A stretch of DNA of 57,650 nt from Acetobacteraceae bacterium (lineage in GTDB: Bacteria > Pseudomonadota > Alphaproteobacteria > Acetobacterales > Acetobacteraceae). The translations under genes and the position numbers were made by a program. Below the pieces are notes generated by a model, which saw only the letters and a program-made list of their open reading frames with translations, had not been told where the DNA came from and did no database searches. This document shows positions 9,091 to 18,643 of this stretch, piece by piece. The DNA is taken from assembly GCA_025354865.1 (NCBI GenBank), contig JANXMB010000100.1, forward strand, positions 1-57,650. The letters run 5' to 3'. Every line of letters starts with the position of its first letter. Positions within the stretch are counted from its first letter, which is position 1.

Positions 9091-9120
9091 AGCGGTATGT
9101 CGTCAACGGGAGGAAAAAAC

Positions 9121-10692
9121 ATGCAAAGGCGCACCCTGCTCGGCACTGCCGGCGCGGCCATGCTCGCTCGGCCCGCCGTCGCTGCCCCGACCAAGACCTT
9201 GATCTTCGTGCCGCAAACCAATCTCACCAGCCTCGATCCGGTGTGGACCACGGCCACCGTCACCCGCAATTTCGCGCTGATGGTCTACGAGGGGCTGTAC
9301 GGTCGCGACCAGGGCTTCGAACCGCAGCCGCAAATGCTCGCCGGCCATACGATCGACAACGACGGGCTGCGCTGGACGATGACGCTGCGCGACGGGCTGT
9401 TCTGGCACGACGGCACGCCGGTGCTGGCGCGCGACTGCCTCGCGTCGTTGCAGCGCTGGCTGAAACGCGACCCCACGAGCGTCATCGTCGAAGCCCGGGT
9501 CGCCGAGATTGCCGCCCCGGACGACAAGACCCTGGTCTGGCGTCTGAAGAAGCCGTTCCCGCTGCTGCCGCATTTCCTGTCGAAGGTGCAGCCGCAGCCG
9601 GTGATGATGCCGGAACGCCTCGCCGCCACCGACCCGTACAAGCAGGTTACCGAAATCGTCGGCTGCGGGCCGTTCCAATTCCTGAAGGACGAGTTCGTAT
9701 CCGGCGCCAGCGCGTCGTTTGTCCGCTTCGCCAAATACAACCCCCGCCAGGAACCGCCGTCCTACACCGCCGGCGGGCATCGGGTGCATGTGGACAAGGT
9801 GGAATGGCGGGTGATTCCGGACTCCGCCACCGCCGCCGCCGCGCTGACGGCGGGGGAAGTCGATTGGGTCGAGTTGCCGCAACCCGACCTGCTGCCGATG
9901 CTCAAGAAGGCGGCCGGCGTGACCACCGGGCTGCTGGACCTTTATGGCACCGTGGCGCTGCTGCGACCGAACCACCTGCACGGCCCCACCAATAATCCGG
10001 GGGTACGCCGAGCGATGATGGCGGCGATCGACCAGCGGGAGACGATGACGGCGGCGATGGGGGACGATACCAGCACCTGGAAGGCGCCGATGGGGTATAT
10101 CGTGCCCGGCTCGCCGTCCGCCTCCGAAGCGGGGATGGACACGGTGCGGGTACGCAAAACCACCGACGAGATCAAGCGCATGCTGGAAAAAGCCGGCTAT
10201 GCCGGGGAACCGCTGGTGCTGCTGCATCCGACGGATCAGTTGGTGTATCACGCTGTGGCCACCGTCGCGGCGGACGCATTCCGCAAGATCGGCATGACGG
10301 TGGACGACCAACTGGTCGATTGGGGCACAGTGGTGCAGCGCCGCCCGTCGAAGGAACCGCCGTCGAAGGGCGGTTGGGGCATGTTCCCCGCCGGCGCGCC
10401 CGGGCCGGAGTTCGCCGACCCGCTGTTGTCGAACCCAATGCGCAGCAACGGCGCCAAGGCCTGGTTCGGCTGGCCGGAGGACGAGCGGATCGAAAACGCC
10501 CACGCCGCCTGGATCGACGCGACCTCCGACGCCGAACGCCGCAAGATCGAGGCCGATTACCAGCGCGCAGCCTTCGATTCGGTGCCGATTATCCCCTGCG
10601 GCCAATATTTGCCGCATGCCGCATGGCGATCGAATTTGTCTGGTCTGGTCAAAGGATCGGCTCCGGTCTTCTGGGGGGTGGAGAAGGCCTGA
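9121..10692 (+). CDS. Solute-binding protein family 5 (peptide/nickel-type ABC transporter)
   Basis: This 523-residue exported protein starts at ATG 9121, preceded by GGGAGG (6 nt from the ATG region), rather than at an upstream in-frame codon. MQRRTLLGTAGAAMLARPAVA is a signal peptide with a twin-Arg-like start. The body follows the SBP_bac_5 plan (TSLDPVW, then an NFALMVYEGLYGRD segment, DGLFWHDGTPV, and GCGPFQF), as in DppA/OppA/NikA. Such proteins bind peptides or other solutes in the periplasm. No permease or ATPase genes follow, so its transporter must be elsewhere. Confidence 0.88.
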   Translation: MQRRTLLGTAGAAMLARPAVAAPTKTLIFVPQTNLTSLDPVWTTATVTRNFALMVYEGLYGRDQGFEPQPQMLAGHTIDNDGLRWTMTLRDGLFWHDGTPVLARDCLASLQRWLKRDPTSVIVEARVAEIAAPDDKTLVWRLKKPFPLLPHFLSKVQPQPVMMPERLAATDPYKQVTEIVGCGPFQFLKDEFVSGASASFVRFAKYNPRQEPPSYTAGGHRVHVDKVEWRVIPDSATAAAALTAGEVDWVELPQPDLLPMLKKAAGVTTGLLDLYGTVALLRPNHLHGPTNNPGVRRAMMAAIDQRETMTAAMGDDTSTWKAPMGYIVPGSPSASEAGMDTVRVRKTTDEIKRMLEKAGYAGEPLVLLHPTDQLVYHAVATVAADAFRKIGMTVDDQLVDWGTVVQRRPSKEPPSKGGWGMFPAGAPGPEFADPLLSNPMRSNGAKAWFGWPEDERIENAHAAWIDATSDAERRKIEADYQRAAFDSVPIIPCGQYLPHAAWRSNLSGLVKGSAPVFWGVEKA

Positions 10693-10725
10693 AATAACCC
10701 CCGCTTGGGAAAAACCGTTGCAGCG

Positions 10726-10741
10726 TTAACCATTGGTTAAC
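10726..10741. promoter_or_regulatory. CtrA box (TTAA-N7-TTAAC)
   Basis: TTAACCATTGGTTAAC matches the full CtrA recognition sequence with the canonical 7-nt spacer. It ends 50 nt before the ATG of the EAL gene and fits a CtrA-activated promoter where the box overlaps the -35 region. Two further perfect boxes occur in this window at 18960 and 29583. Confidence 0.75.
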
Positions 10742-10791
10742 CTGCGGCTGATAGACAATCTCCATGCCCAGCATGGAAGGCGCGTACGCGG

Positions 10792-12699
10792 ATGGCCCAA
10801 ACCCAAGCGGCCTACGAAGAACTCTCGCAAGTGGTGCAGTTGTTGCCGGTGGGCGTGCTGACCTTCGCCTCGGACGGCACGGTCGGTCTGTGCAATATGG
10901 TGGCGAACCAGCTTCTGCTGCCGTTGCTGGGCGAGCAGGCGTTGGACAATATCTTCTACGCCCTGCGCCATCTTTGTCCGGAATTGGCGGCCTCGGTCGG
11001 CGCCCATAAGGAACCGACGGGCACGATCCTCGATCAACGCCGGATCGACGGGCGGGCGGGGCCGCGTAAAATCGTGCTGTCGTTGAGCGTGACCCGGATC
11101 GGACCGACGACCTGCATGGCCGTCGTGCGCGACATCACCCGGCTGACCGACATGGCAACCTTCGCCTTCGCCGGTTCCGACCTGCTGATCGACGCGGACG
11201 GCGACGGCACCATCGGCTGGGCGGGCGGCGCGCTCGGGCCGTTGCTCGACCGAACACCGCGTCAGGTCGTGGGCAAGCCGCTCAGTTCCTTGATCGCCCC
11301 TCGCGATCGGGAAGCCCTGGCCAAGACGCTCGCCACCGGCACGCGTGGCCGGGTGTCGCCAACGATCCTCCGGCTTGCGAATGCGTCGGAAACGCGCTGC
11401 GTGGTCGCCGGGTTGGCGTTGGAAGGCCCGCAGAAGCGCTTCTTCATCACCATCGGCCGCCCGCCGCAAACCACCGAACCGGATGCCACGCTGAAACCCG
11501 GCAAGGATTTCGGCATCGAAGCCGCCAACTGGGTGCGCGGCGGTCAGTCCGCCGTGCTGGGCCTGCTCGACGTCGGCGATTGGGACAAAACCACGGCCGG
11601 CATGGACAAAATCCATCTGGATCACCTGAAACGCGAAATCGGCAAGTTGGCCGGGGAGGACAACAACGACGCCGTCGTGGTGGGGGAGGTCGCCGACGGC
11701 CGGTTCGGCATCCTCGGTCCCGCCGGCACCGATCTGACGCGGCTCGGCGAGGCCCTGCGCGACCTCGTCGCGGGGTTTTCGCCCGGTGGGCGGGCGGATG
11801 TGAAAGGCAGCCGGGTGGACCTCGATCCCGGCGGGCTGACGCTGACCGAATCCGTCCAGGCGCTGCGCATCGTGCTGTCGCGCTTCGGCACCGCCGGCAA
11901 TGATGGGTTGAACGCCGCCGGCCTGACGGGCGGGCTGTCGGACATCCTGGAGCAAGCCAGCCATAACAAGCGGGCGCTGGCGAGCATGATCGACGGCGGA
12001 CAATTCGCCCTGCAATACCAACCCGTTGTCGCCTTGACCGACCGTTCGATCCATCATCATGAGGCGTTGTTGCGACCGGAAGCCGGCAAGCAAAATCCGA
12101 CGTCCAATCCGCAGGAATTCGTCACCATGGTCGAAGCCGTGGGCCTGTCGACGGCATTGGATCACGCCGTCCTTCGCCGCGCTTTGGCTGCCATTCGGGA
12201 GTCCGGTATTTCGGTGGCCGTAAACGTGTCGGGCTTGTCGATCGCCGACGATGCCTTCGTCGATCGCCTCATCGACGCGGCAGCGGGAGTGCCGGCGGGA
12301 CGGCTGCTGGTGGAATTGACCGAAACTGCGGAGATCGCCGACCTTCCCGCCGCTGCCGCCCGCATCGCGCAGTTGCGATCCGCCGGAGCGCCCGTGTGCC
12401 TGGACGATTTCGGCGCCGGCAGCGCATCGTTTCGCTATTTGCGGGACCTGAAAGTGGACATGGTCAAAATCGACGGGACCTATGTGCAGGCGGCGACGCA
12501 CAGCAATCGCGGGCAGGCCTTCGTGGCGTCGATGCGCGAACTCGCGACATCCAGCGGCGCCGAAACCATCGCCGAGATGGTGGAAACCGAGGCGGAAGCC
12601 GCTTTGATGATGCGGCTTGGCGTGCAGTTCGGACAAGGCTGGCTGTTCGGCCGACCGGCCCCGCTCGTCGCCGCCGCACCGCAACGCTGGCGGTACTGA
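10792..12699 (+). CDS. PAS-PAS-degenerate GGDEF-EAL protein, probable c-di-GMP phosphodiesterase
   Basis: This 635-residue protein has an N-terminal PAS domain (about 8-118), a second PAS-like domain (about 125-225), a region aligning with GGDEF in which the signature reads VADGRF (300-305), so the cyclase is presumably inactive, and a C-terminal EAL domain (about 405-630). EAL landmarks are kept: EALLR from E424, VNVSG, ELTE, DDFGAGSASF, KID and AEMVET with GQGWLFG, so hydrolysis of c-di-GMP is plausible. There is no membrane segment or signal peptide. The PAS domains could sense redox, light or ligands. A perfect CtrA box lies upstream, suggesting control with motility genes. Confidence 0.88.
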   Translation: MAQTQAAYEELSQVVQLLPVGVLTFASDGTVGLCNMVANQLLLPLLGEQALDNIFYALRHLCPELAASVGAHKEPTGTILDQRRIDGRAGPRKIVLSLSVTRIGPTTCMAVVRDITRLTDMATFAFAGSDLLIDADGDGTIGWAGGALGPLLDRTPRQVVGKPLSSLIAPRDREALAKTLATGTRGRVSPTILRLANASETRCVVAGLALEGPQKRFFITIGRPPQTTEPDATLKPGKDFGIEAANWVRGGQSAVLGLLDVGDWDKTTAGMDKIHLDHLKREIGKLAGEDNNDAVVVGEVADGRFGILGPAGTDLTRLGEALRDLVAGFSPGGRADVKGSRVDLDPGGLTLTESVQALRIVLSRFGTAGNDGLNAAGLTGGLSDILEQASHNKRALASMIDGGQFALQYQPVVALTDRSIHHHEALLRPEAGKQNPTSNPQEFVTMVEAVGLSTALDHAVLRRALAAIRESGISVAVNVSGLSIADDAFVDRLIDAAAGVPAGRLLVELTETAEIADLPAAAARIAQLRSAGAPVCLDDFGAGSASFRYLRDLKVDMVKIDGTYVQAATHSNRGQAFVASMRELATSSGAETIAEMVETEAEAALMMRLGVQFGQGWLFGRPAPLVAAAPQRWRY

Positions 12700-12721
12700 T
12701 GGGGTGGCGGTACTGATGGGG
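12688..12721 (+). repeat. 17-bp tandem duplication across the EAL gene stop
   Basis: The unit TGGCGGTACTGATGGGG occurs twice head to tail (12688-12704 and 12705-12721). The TGA in the first copy is the stop of the EAL gene, so the second copy is non-coding. It looks like a recent slippage or duplication with no effect on the protein. Confidence 0.85.
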
Positions 12722-12783
12722 TGGCTGGGCGAATCGGTACGTATCGGTATACGCGACGACACCACGATCATAAGGAACGTCCG

Positions 12784-14100
12784 ATGCCGCGACTCAAGCT
12801 TATCCTGCTGGGACTAAGCCTGCTCGTCGCCTGCTCGGCTTCGACGGAGGCCGCCGATATGCGCAACTGGGTCGTCGCCTGGACCGGCGCCGTTCAGGGC
12901 CCCTACCCCACCGGCAATCCGACCGCCCAACCGGATCTGTCCTTCGTCTTTCCAATCCCCGAACAGGGCGCGACGGATCTGAGTTTCCGAGCGATTGTGC
13001 GCCCGGACATTTGGGGGCGGGAGGCGAAGTTCCGGCTGTCCAATGCGTTCGGCACGAAGCCTGTCACATTCGCCGGGGTGCGCGTGGGGTTGCAGACCTC
13101 GGGCGCGGCCTTGTTGGCGGACAGCAACCGCGTGGTCACGTTCAACGGTCGCAACAGCGTCACCGTGCCACCCGGCGGATCGGTGTGGAGCGATACGGTC
13201 GTGCTGACCTTCGTGAAGGACCCCGCCGATCCCCTGCTGGTCGGGCGCAAGCTGGCCATCGGCTACCATGTCGAGGGCAACAGCGGGCCGATGACATGGC
13301 ACGCCAAGGCGTTGCAGACATCCTATCTGGCGCAGTCCGGCGCGGTGCAGACGGATAGCGAAACGGAAACTGCGTTCCCCTTCTCCACCACGTCCTGGTA
13401 TTTCCTCGACGCGGTTGCGATGTCCGCAGCGGCCGGCACCAAGGCGATCGTGACGTTCGGGGATTCCATCACCGACGGCACGGCCTCGACGATCAACGGC
13501 GACGACCGCTGGCCGGATGTCTTCTCCCGCCGCCTGCATGCTCTGTATGGCAATAAATACGCCGTCGTGAACCAGGGCATCGGCGGCAACCAAGTGGTCG
13601 GCCCGGCGGAATACACGCCGGCGAAACCGATCGCCGGCGGCCCTTCGGCATTGAGCCGGCTCGACCGCGATATCGTCGGCCTGCCCGGGGTCGGTGCGGT
13701 AATCTGGCTGGAGGGGATCAACGATTTCGGCACCGCCGGCACAACGGTCGAAGCCGCGATGCAAGGCTACCGCGACGGCGTGGCCTATCTGCGGCGTAAC
13801 ATGCCGGGGGTGAAAATCTACGTCGCGACCCTAACCACCGCGCTGAACAGCACCCCGACACATGGCACAGCGGCGGTCGATGCCAAGCGACAGGCGCTGA
13901 ACGCCTGGTTCCGCTCGGAAAAATTGTTCGACGGCGTGGCCGATTTCGACGCGGCGACGTTGGATCCGACGACCGGAGGGTTGAAGGCGGCGTTCAAACC
14001 GGGCTCATCGATCGGCGGCCCCGGCGATGGGCTGCACCCGAACCGTGCGGGCTATGCCGCGATGGGTGCGGCGATCGATCTGGATTGGTTCAAGAAATAG
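12784..14100 (+). CDS. SGNH/GDSL hydrolase family lipoprotein
   Basis: This 438-residue protein starts MPRLKLILLGLSLLVACSAS with a lipobox (LVAC), pointing to an envelope-anchored esterase. A beta-rich N-terminal domain (about 25-210) precedes the SGNH domain, with block I FGDSITDG (Ser228), an N residue in block III (EGINDFG) and the DGLHPNRAGY Asp/His pair near residues 413-418. This two-part layout matches family members acting on carbohydrate esters or xylan. The Arg/Thr-rich upstream in-frame stretch was excluded because the signal peptide begins at 12784. Substrate unknown. Confidence 0.88.
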   Translation: MPRLKLILLGLSLLVACSASTEAADMRNWVVAWTGAVQGPYPTGNPTAQPDLSFVFPIPEQGATDLSFRAIVRPDIWGREAKFRLSNAFGTKPVTFAGVRVGLQTSGAALLADSNRVVTFNGRNSVTVPPGGSVWSDTVVLTFVKDPADPLLVGRKLAIGYHVEGNSGPMTWHAKALQTSYLAQSGAVQTDSETETAFPFSTTSWYFLDAVAMSAAAGTKAIVTFGDSITDGTASTINGDDRWPDVFSRRLHALYGNKYAVVNQGIGGNQVVGPAEYTPAKPIAGGPSALSRLDRDIVGLPGVGAVIWLEGINDFGTAGTTVEAAMQGYRDGVAYLRRNMPGVKIYVATLTTALNSTPTHGTAAVDAKRQALNAWFRSEKLFDGVADFDAATLDPTTGGLKAAFKPGSSIGGPGDGLHPNRAGYAAMGAAIDLDWFKK

Positions 14101-14115
14101 GCCGGGGTGGGCGGT

Positions 14116-14859
14116 TTACCGTCGGAAAAAATACACCGTTACACCGGCGCTCAGCACCAGCACCGCCCCTCGGATCATTTTCGGCGGCAAAAACTGCGCC
14201 GCTCTTGCCCCCAGATAACCGCCGGCAATTACCGACAGCAGCATCGTCAGCATCTCCGGCCACCGCACCGCTCCGGCCAGCACGAAACACACCGCCGCCA
14301 TCGCGTTGGCCGCACTGACCAGCAAGGTGCGGGCCGGCGCCATGGATTTCAAATCGGCGGCGTCGAACAAGCTCCAGATCGCCATCATCATCAGCCCGAC
14401 CGCGCCGCCGAAATAGCCGCCATAGATCGCAATCAGGAATTGCACGATCAGGACCGGCGCCTTGCCGATATGCAGCTTGCCGGACAGCGCGTGCATCGCT
14501 TCCCGCCCGCCGGCAAACACCAGCGTGGCCAGCAGCAGCAGCCAGGGAACGACCGCATCGAAGGTCCGGCCGGGGGTGAACAGCAGCAGCAGCGCGCCGA
14601 TCAGCCCGCCCACCAGCGTGATCGGCAGCAGCGTCCGCAGCGACAAGCCGCCGATACCCGTCATGCCGGCGCGATAGGCCCAGGAACTCGCGAGGGTGCC
14701 CGGCAGCAGCGCCACCGTGCTGGTCGTGTTCGCGAGCACCGGCGGCAACCCGGCGAACACCAAAGCGGGAAAGGTCACGAACGATCCGCCGCCGGCGATC
14801 GCGTTCATCGCGCCGGCCAGCAGCCCAGCGCCGATCAGCAGGGGAACATGCTCGATCAC
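14116..14859 (-). CDS. TauE/SafE family membrane permease (sulfite exporter-like)
   Basis: This 247-residue membrane protein has about eight helices arranged as two related halves. The N-terminal motif LLAGAMNAIAGGGSFVTFPAL and the second-half counterpart YGGYFGGAVGLMMMAIW are hallmarks of TauE/SafE proteins, which export sulfite, sulfoacetate or related organosulfur anions. The GTG start overlaps the nadE stop by 4 nt, so both are probably cotranscribed although their functions are not obviously linked. The specific substrate cannot be told from sequence. Confidence 0.88.
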   Translation of the reverse strand: MIEHVPLLIGAGLLAGAMNAIAGGGSFVTFPALVFAGLPPVLANTTSTVALLPGTLASSWAYRAGMTGIGGLSLRTLLPITLVGGLIGALLLLFTPGRTFDAVVPWLLLLATLVFAGGREAMHALSGKLHIGKAPVLIVQFLIAIYGGYFGGAVGLMMMAIWSLFDAADLKSMAPARTLLVSAANAMAAVCFVLAGAVRWPEMLTMLLSVIAGGYLGARAAQFLPPKMIRGAVLVLSAGVTVYFFRR

Positions 14860-16895
14860 AGCGACTTCGGCACGTTGCGATCCAGTTCGGCCAGCCAGAC
14901 AGCGGCATTGCCGTCCGACGGCGCGCGCCAGTCGCCGCGGGGCGACAGCGAACCCCCGGCCGAGACTTTCGGACCGTTCGGCATGGCACTGCGCTTGAAC
15001 TGGCTAAACGCGAAAAACCGCTTGAGGAATTCCTCCATCCAATGGCGGATCGTGGCCAGATCGTATTGCTTGCGCCGTTCCGGCGGAAAATGCGGCGGCC
15101 ATGCCCCGCGCTGCGCATCTTCCCAGGTATGCAGCGCCATGAAGGCGATTTTCGACGGCGGGAAACCGTAACGCAACAGATAGAACAGGGTGAAATCCTG
15201 CAACGCGTAGGGACCGATGCGCGCCTCGGTGCTTTGCGGCGCCTCCCCTGCGGCGGCGGGGATCAGCTCCGGCGAAATCTCGGTCGAGACGATCGCGTCG
15301 AGCGTCGCGCAGACGGCGTCGGGGAAACGTTTGGTGCCAACGATCCAACGGATCAAATGCTGAATCAGGGTTTTCGGCACCCCGGCATTCACGTTGTAAT
15401 GCGCCATCTGGTCGCCGACGCCGTAGGTACACCAGCCCAACGCCAACTCGGACAAATCCCCGGTGCCGATCACGATGCCGCCGTTATGGTTCGCGAGGCG
15501 GAACAGATAGTCGGTGCGCAAACCCGCTTGCACATTCTCGAACGTGACGTCGTATTGGTTGGCCCCGTCGGCGTAGGGATGGCCGATATCGCCGAGCATT
15601 TGGATGGCGGCGGGCTGGATGTCCAACTCGGTGGCGGAGACGCCCAGTGCGGTCATCAGATCCCAGGCATTGCCCTTGGTGTAGTCCGACGTGGCGAAGC
15701 CCGGCATGGTGAAGGCTAGGATGTTTTCGCGCGGCAAGCCGAGTTGGTCGAACGCCTGGGCACAGACGATCAGTGCCTGGGTCGAATCGAGGCCGCCGGA
15801 AATCCCGATTACCACCTTCTTCAGCCCCGTGGCACGCATGCGCTGGACCAGGCCGGAAACCTGAATGTTGTAGGCCTCGTAACAATCTTGCTCCAATCGG
15901 GCGACATCGGCGGGGACGAAGGGAAAGCGTTCGAAGCTGCGTCGCAGGCCGACATCGGCGGTTGGGGGAGACAGGGCGAATTCGATCGTCCGGTAGTTGC
16001 GCGCATTGCGGCGGCGGTTGGTGTCGAACGAGCCCATCTGCAACCGTTCCTGAAGCAGTTGGTCCAAATCGATATCCGCGATCGCCGCCCTATCCTCGGT
16101 CGGGAAGCGTTCGGTTTCCGCCAGCACAACGCCGTTTTCGAACACCGACGCTTGACCGTCCCATGCCAGATCGGTGGTCGACTCCCCAGCCCCGGCGGCA
16201 GCGTAGATATAGGCGGCCAGACAGCGCGCCGATTGCGACCGGCATAACAGTTTACGGGTTTCCGCCTTGCCGATGACGATGTTGCTGGCGGACAGGTTGG
16301 CGAGCACGGTCGCACCGGCCAACGCCGCCTCGCTGCTGGGCGGCACGGGCACCCACAAATCCTCGCAGATTTCCGCGTGAACGACCAGTCCGGGGCAGTC
16401 GGTTGCGGCGAATAACAGGTCGGTGCCAAAGGGGACTCGGGTCCCGGCAACCGCGATCGTCCCGCCTTCTTCCCCATCGCCGCCGACAAAATGGCGGGTT
16501 TCGTAAAACTCCCGATATCCGGGGAGGTGTATTTTCGGCACGACGCCGAGAATGCTGCCGCGATGGATCGCCACGGCGCAGTTGTACAGCGCCCCCCGAT
16601 GCCGCAGCGGGGCGCCGATCGTCAGCAACGGCATCAGTTCGGCGGATGCTGCGACGATGGTGCGGATCGCGGCTTCCACCGCATCGAGCAACGCGCGTTG
16701 CTGCAACAAATCGCCGATCGCGTAGCCGGAGACACAGAGTTCCGGAAACACCGCCACCGCCACCGCCTGCCGATCGCAGTCCTGAGCGACGCGCACAATG
16801 GTGGCAGCGTTCGCTGCGGGGTCGGCGATTGCGGTGTGCGTGGCACAGGCGGCAACGCGGGCGAAACCGTGGCGGTAGAGGGATCGGAAGCTCAT
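14856..16895 (-). CDS. nadE: Glutamine-dependent NAD+ synthetase
   Basis: This 679-residue two-domain enzyme amidates deamido-NAD+ using ammonia from glutamine. The nitrilase-type glutaminase domain (about 1-325) carries FPELCVSGY (Glu) and AEICEDLWVP with the nucleophile Cys177. The synthetase domain carries the ATP pyrophosphatase loop SGGLDST from Ser366. Length and start (MSFRSLYRHGFARVAACA) match the long M. tuberculosis-type enzyme, so the ATG at 16895 was preferred over one three codons upstream. The gene leads a two-gene operon with the TauE-type permease. Confidence 0.95.
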   Translation of the reverse strand: MSFRSLYRHGFARVAACATHTAIADPAANAATIVRVAQDCDRQAVAVAVFPELCVSGYAIGDLLQQRALLDAVEAAIRTIVAASAELMPLLTIGAPLRHRGALYNCAVAIHRGSILGVVPKIHLPGYREFYETRHFVGGDGEEGGTIAVAGTRVPFGTDLLFAATDCPGLVVHAEICEDLWVPVPPSSEAALAGATVLANLSASNIVIGKAETRKLLCRSQSARCLAAYIYAAAGAGESTTDLAWDGQASVFENGVVLAETERFPTEDRAAIADIDLDQLLQERLQMGSFDTNRRRNARNYRTIEFALSPPTADVGLRRSFERFPFVPADVARLEQDCYEAYNIQVSGLVQRMRATGLKKVVIGISGGLDSTQALIVCAQAFDQLGLPRENILAFTMPGFATSDYTKGNAWDLMTALGVSATELDIQPAAIQMLGDIGHPYADGANQYDVTFENVQAGLRTDYLFRLANHNGGIVIGTGDLSELALGWCTYGVGDQMAHYNVNAGVPKTLIQHLIRWIVGTKRFPDAVCATLDAIVSTEISPELIPAAAGEAPQSTEARIGPYALQDFTLFYLLRYGFPPSKIAFMALHTWEDAQRGAWPPHFPPERRKQYDLATIRHWMEEFLKRFFAFSQFKRSAMPNGPKVSAGGSLSPRGDWRAPSDGNAAVWLAELDRNVPKSL

Positions 16896-17167
16896 GCCTG
16901 GCACTATCGCGCGGCTTTCCCCCCTGCGCTACCGCGAACCATGCGGCGCCGGCCGATGCGAAACTATTGACAGATATGGAACCGGGGTGGAGCATCCATT
17001 TCCGACACTGGGGCCACCTCGCGACACCCGAATTGCGCCCGAAACGCGGCGTTGGCGGGTGTGGCGATATCGCCCCGGCCAGGGCGCCGGGTGCGCCACC
17101 GCCTTGCCGTCGATCGCTGGAACCTAGCGGAAAAATCCGCAGAAAATCGAATCATCAGGAGAGTCCC

Positions 17168-18622
17168 GTGCAACAACCGATCCAGTACTCCGCCGACCTC
17201 GAACCGCTCGTCCGGTTGATCGAGGACACGCCGCCGACCGAAATCCTCGAACGCACGATGGAGAAGCTGCGCGCGGGGGTGCCGATGACGACGATGCTGA
17301 CGGCTTCGGCGCTGGCCGTGACCCGTTCGTCCGATCTGCCCCCCGGCCATCACGGCGGCCCGCTGCACCCCGTCGCCGGGCTGCATGCGATCAACATGCT
17401 GTCGCACCGGCTGGAAGGCGAGCAGCGGTTCCTGCCGATCCTGCAACACGTCGCGCTATCGAATAAGCACATCCACCATCCGGAAATGGGGCCTTACGTC
17501 CTGCTCGATTTCAAACCGCTGGATGCCGGCGGGGTGGAGGCAACCAAGGCCGCCTTCCTGCATTCCTGCACCCGCGGAGAAACCAACAAGGCCGACCATT
17601 TCTTCCTGTGGCTTTGGCAGAACATCCCCGCGATCGAGGCGTTCGACCTGCTCATGAGCGTGGCGATCCCCAAGAACGTGTTGGACGACCATTACTTCAT
17701 CTACCCCGCCTTCACCTGGCGGGCGCTGGAAGATATCGGCCAGGAGCATACCGCCGTACTGATGCGCCCCGCCGTTCGCTATGTCGCGCGCTTCCCCAAG
17801 GCGCCGAACAGCCCGGAGATCGAGGGATTGATCGACGATCTGGACCTGCTGAACAAGGTCACGCGGCAGAAGACCGGCGACGACGAAACCGCCGTCATCG
17901 GGGCGTTGGGCGAACAGATCCGGGCGATCGAAGATTTCTCCCGTATTCCGGTCATCCTGGCCGAGGCCCTGGCCAGCGGATTGTCGCTGGACGGCACGGC
18001 GGAAGCGATGTCGATCGGCGCGGCCGGGTTGTTCATGCGGTCCCTCACCGGCAATCCGATGGATGTGCATCTGCATACCAGCGCCAACCTGCGTCGCTAT
18101 CTGGTCGGGCTGGAAGGCTTCAGCCTGCGCAATAAAATCCTGTCCATCCTGTTTTGGCACACCGGGCCGGAGGTGAAATCCACCCAACGCCGGATGGAAC
18201 CGCCGCCGCAACCGACCCCCGAAACGATCGCCGCCCTGCCGTGGAAGTCGGAAGAGGACCTGCTGAACGCGGTTTGCCAGAGCATCTACGACCAACCGCC
18301 GACGGATTGGTCCAAAGTGACCAACCTCGGTCTGATGCGGGCGGTGCCGGACGTCAAAATCACTCTCAATCTGGCCACCCAGTATATGAGCCTGGGTTAC
18401 AGCGCAGAGCAGATGATGAAGCGCCTCGGACAGATCGTCTGCCGCGACAACTTCACCGAGATGCATGCCTACAAGCACCATCAGGCGATTGTCGAAGAAT
18501 ACCATGCCACGCGGGCGCCCTGGCGCGACCTGCATGTGATCGCGGGCGCCCAGGCTGCCGCGATTTCCCATGGCAAAAGCATGGAAAACTACACCGGCGC
18601 GATGGATCTGCTGCACGACTGA
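17168..18622 (+). CDS. Hypothetical protein, His-rich and mostly helical, family not recognised
   Basis: This 484-residue protein begins at a GTG preceded by AGGAGAG; upstream in-frame sequence is non-coding in character. It has no signal peptide and no membrane segment. Conserved-looking His clusters are HHGGPLH (61-67), KHIHHPE (H101, H103, H104), DDHYF near 175, MHAYKHH (433-438) and DLHVIAGAQ near 455, a pattern suggesting a soluble helical metal-binding or cofactor-binding enzyme. A remote tie to questin-oxidase-like proteins came to mind but cannot be supported. A 272-nt gap separates it from divergent nadE, and a strong terminator follows 21 nt after its stop, so it is monocistronic. 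Confidence 0.8.
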   Translation: MQQPIQYSADLEPLVRLIEDTPPTEILERTMEKLRAGVPMTTMLTASALAVTRSSDLPPGHHGGPLHPVAGLHAINMLSHRLEGEQRFLPILQHVALSNKHIHHPEMGPYVLLDFKPLDAGGVEATKAAFLHSCTRGETNKADHFFLWLWQNIPAIEAFDLLMSVAIPKNVLDDHYFIYPAFTWRALEDIGQEHTAVLMRPAVRYVARFPKAPNSPEIEGLIDDLDLLNKVTRQKTGDDETAVIGALGEQIRAIEDFSRIPVILAEALASGLSLDGTAEAMSIGAAGLFMRSLTGNPMDVHLHTSANLRRYLVGLEGFSLRNKILSILFWHTGPEVKSTQRRMEPPPQPTPETIAALPWKSEEDLLNAVCQSIYDQPPTDWSKVTNLGLMRAVPDVKITLNLATQYMSLGYSAEQMMKRLGQIVCRDNFTEMHAYKHHQAIVEEYHATRAPWRDLHVIAGAQAAAISHGKSMENYTGAMDLLHD

Positions 18623-18643
18623 CCAAGCGTGCCGCGATTGCCG

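Noticed and set aside
16967-16972. TTGACA as -35 for the His-rich gene
   Set aside because: No recognisable -10 at the right distance and far from the start codon.
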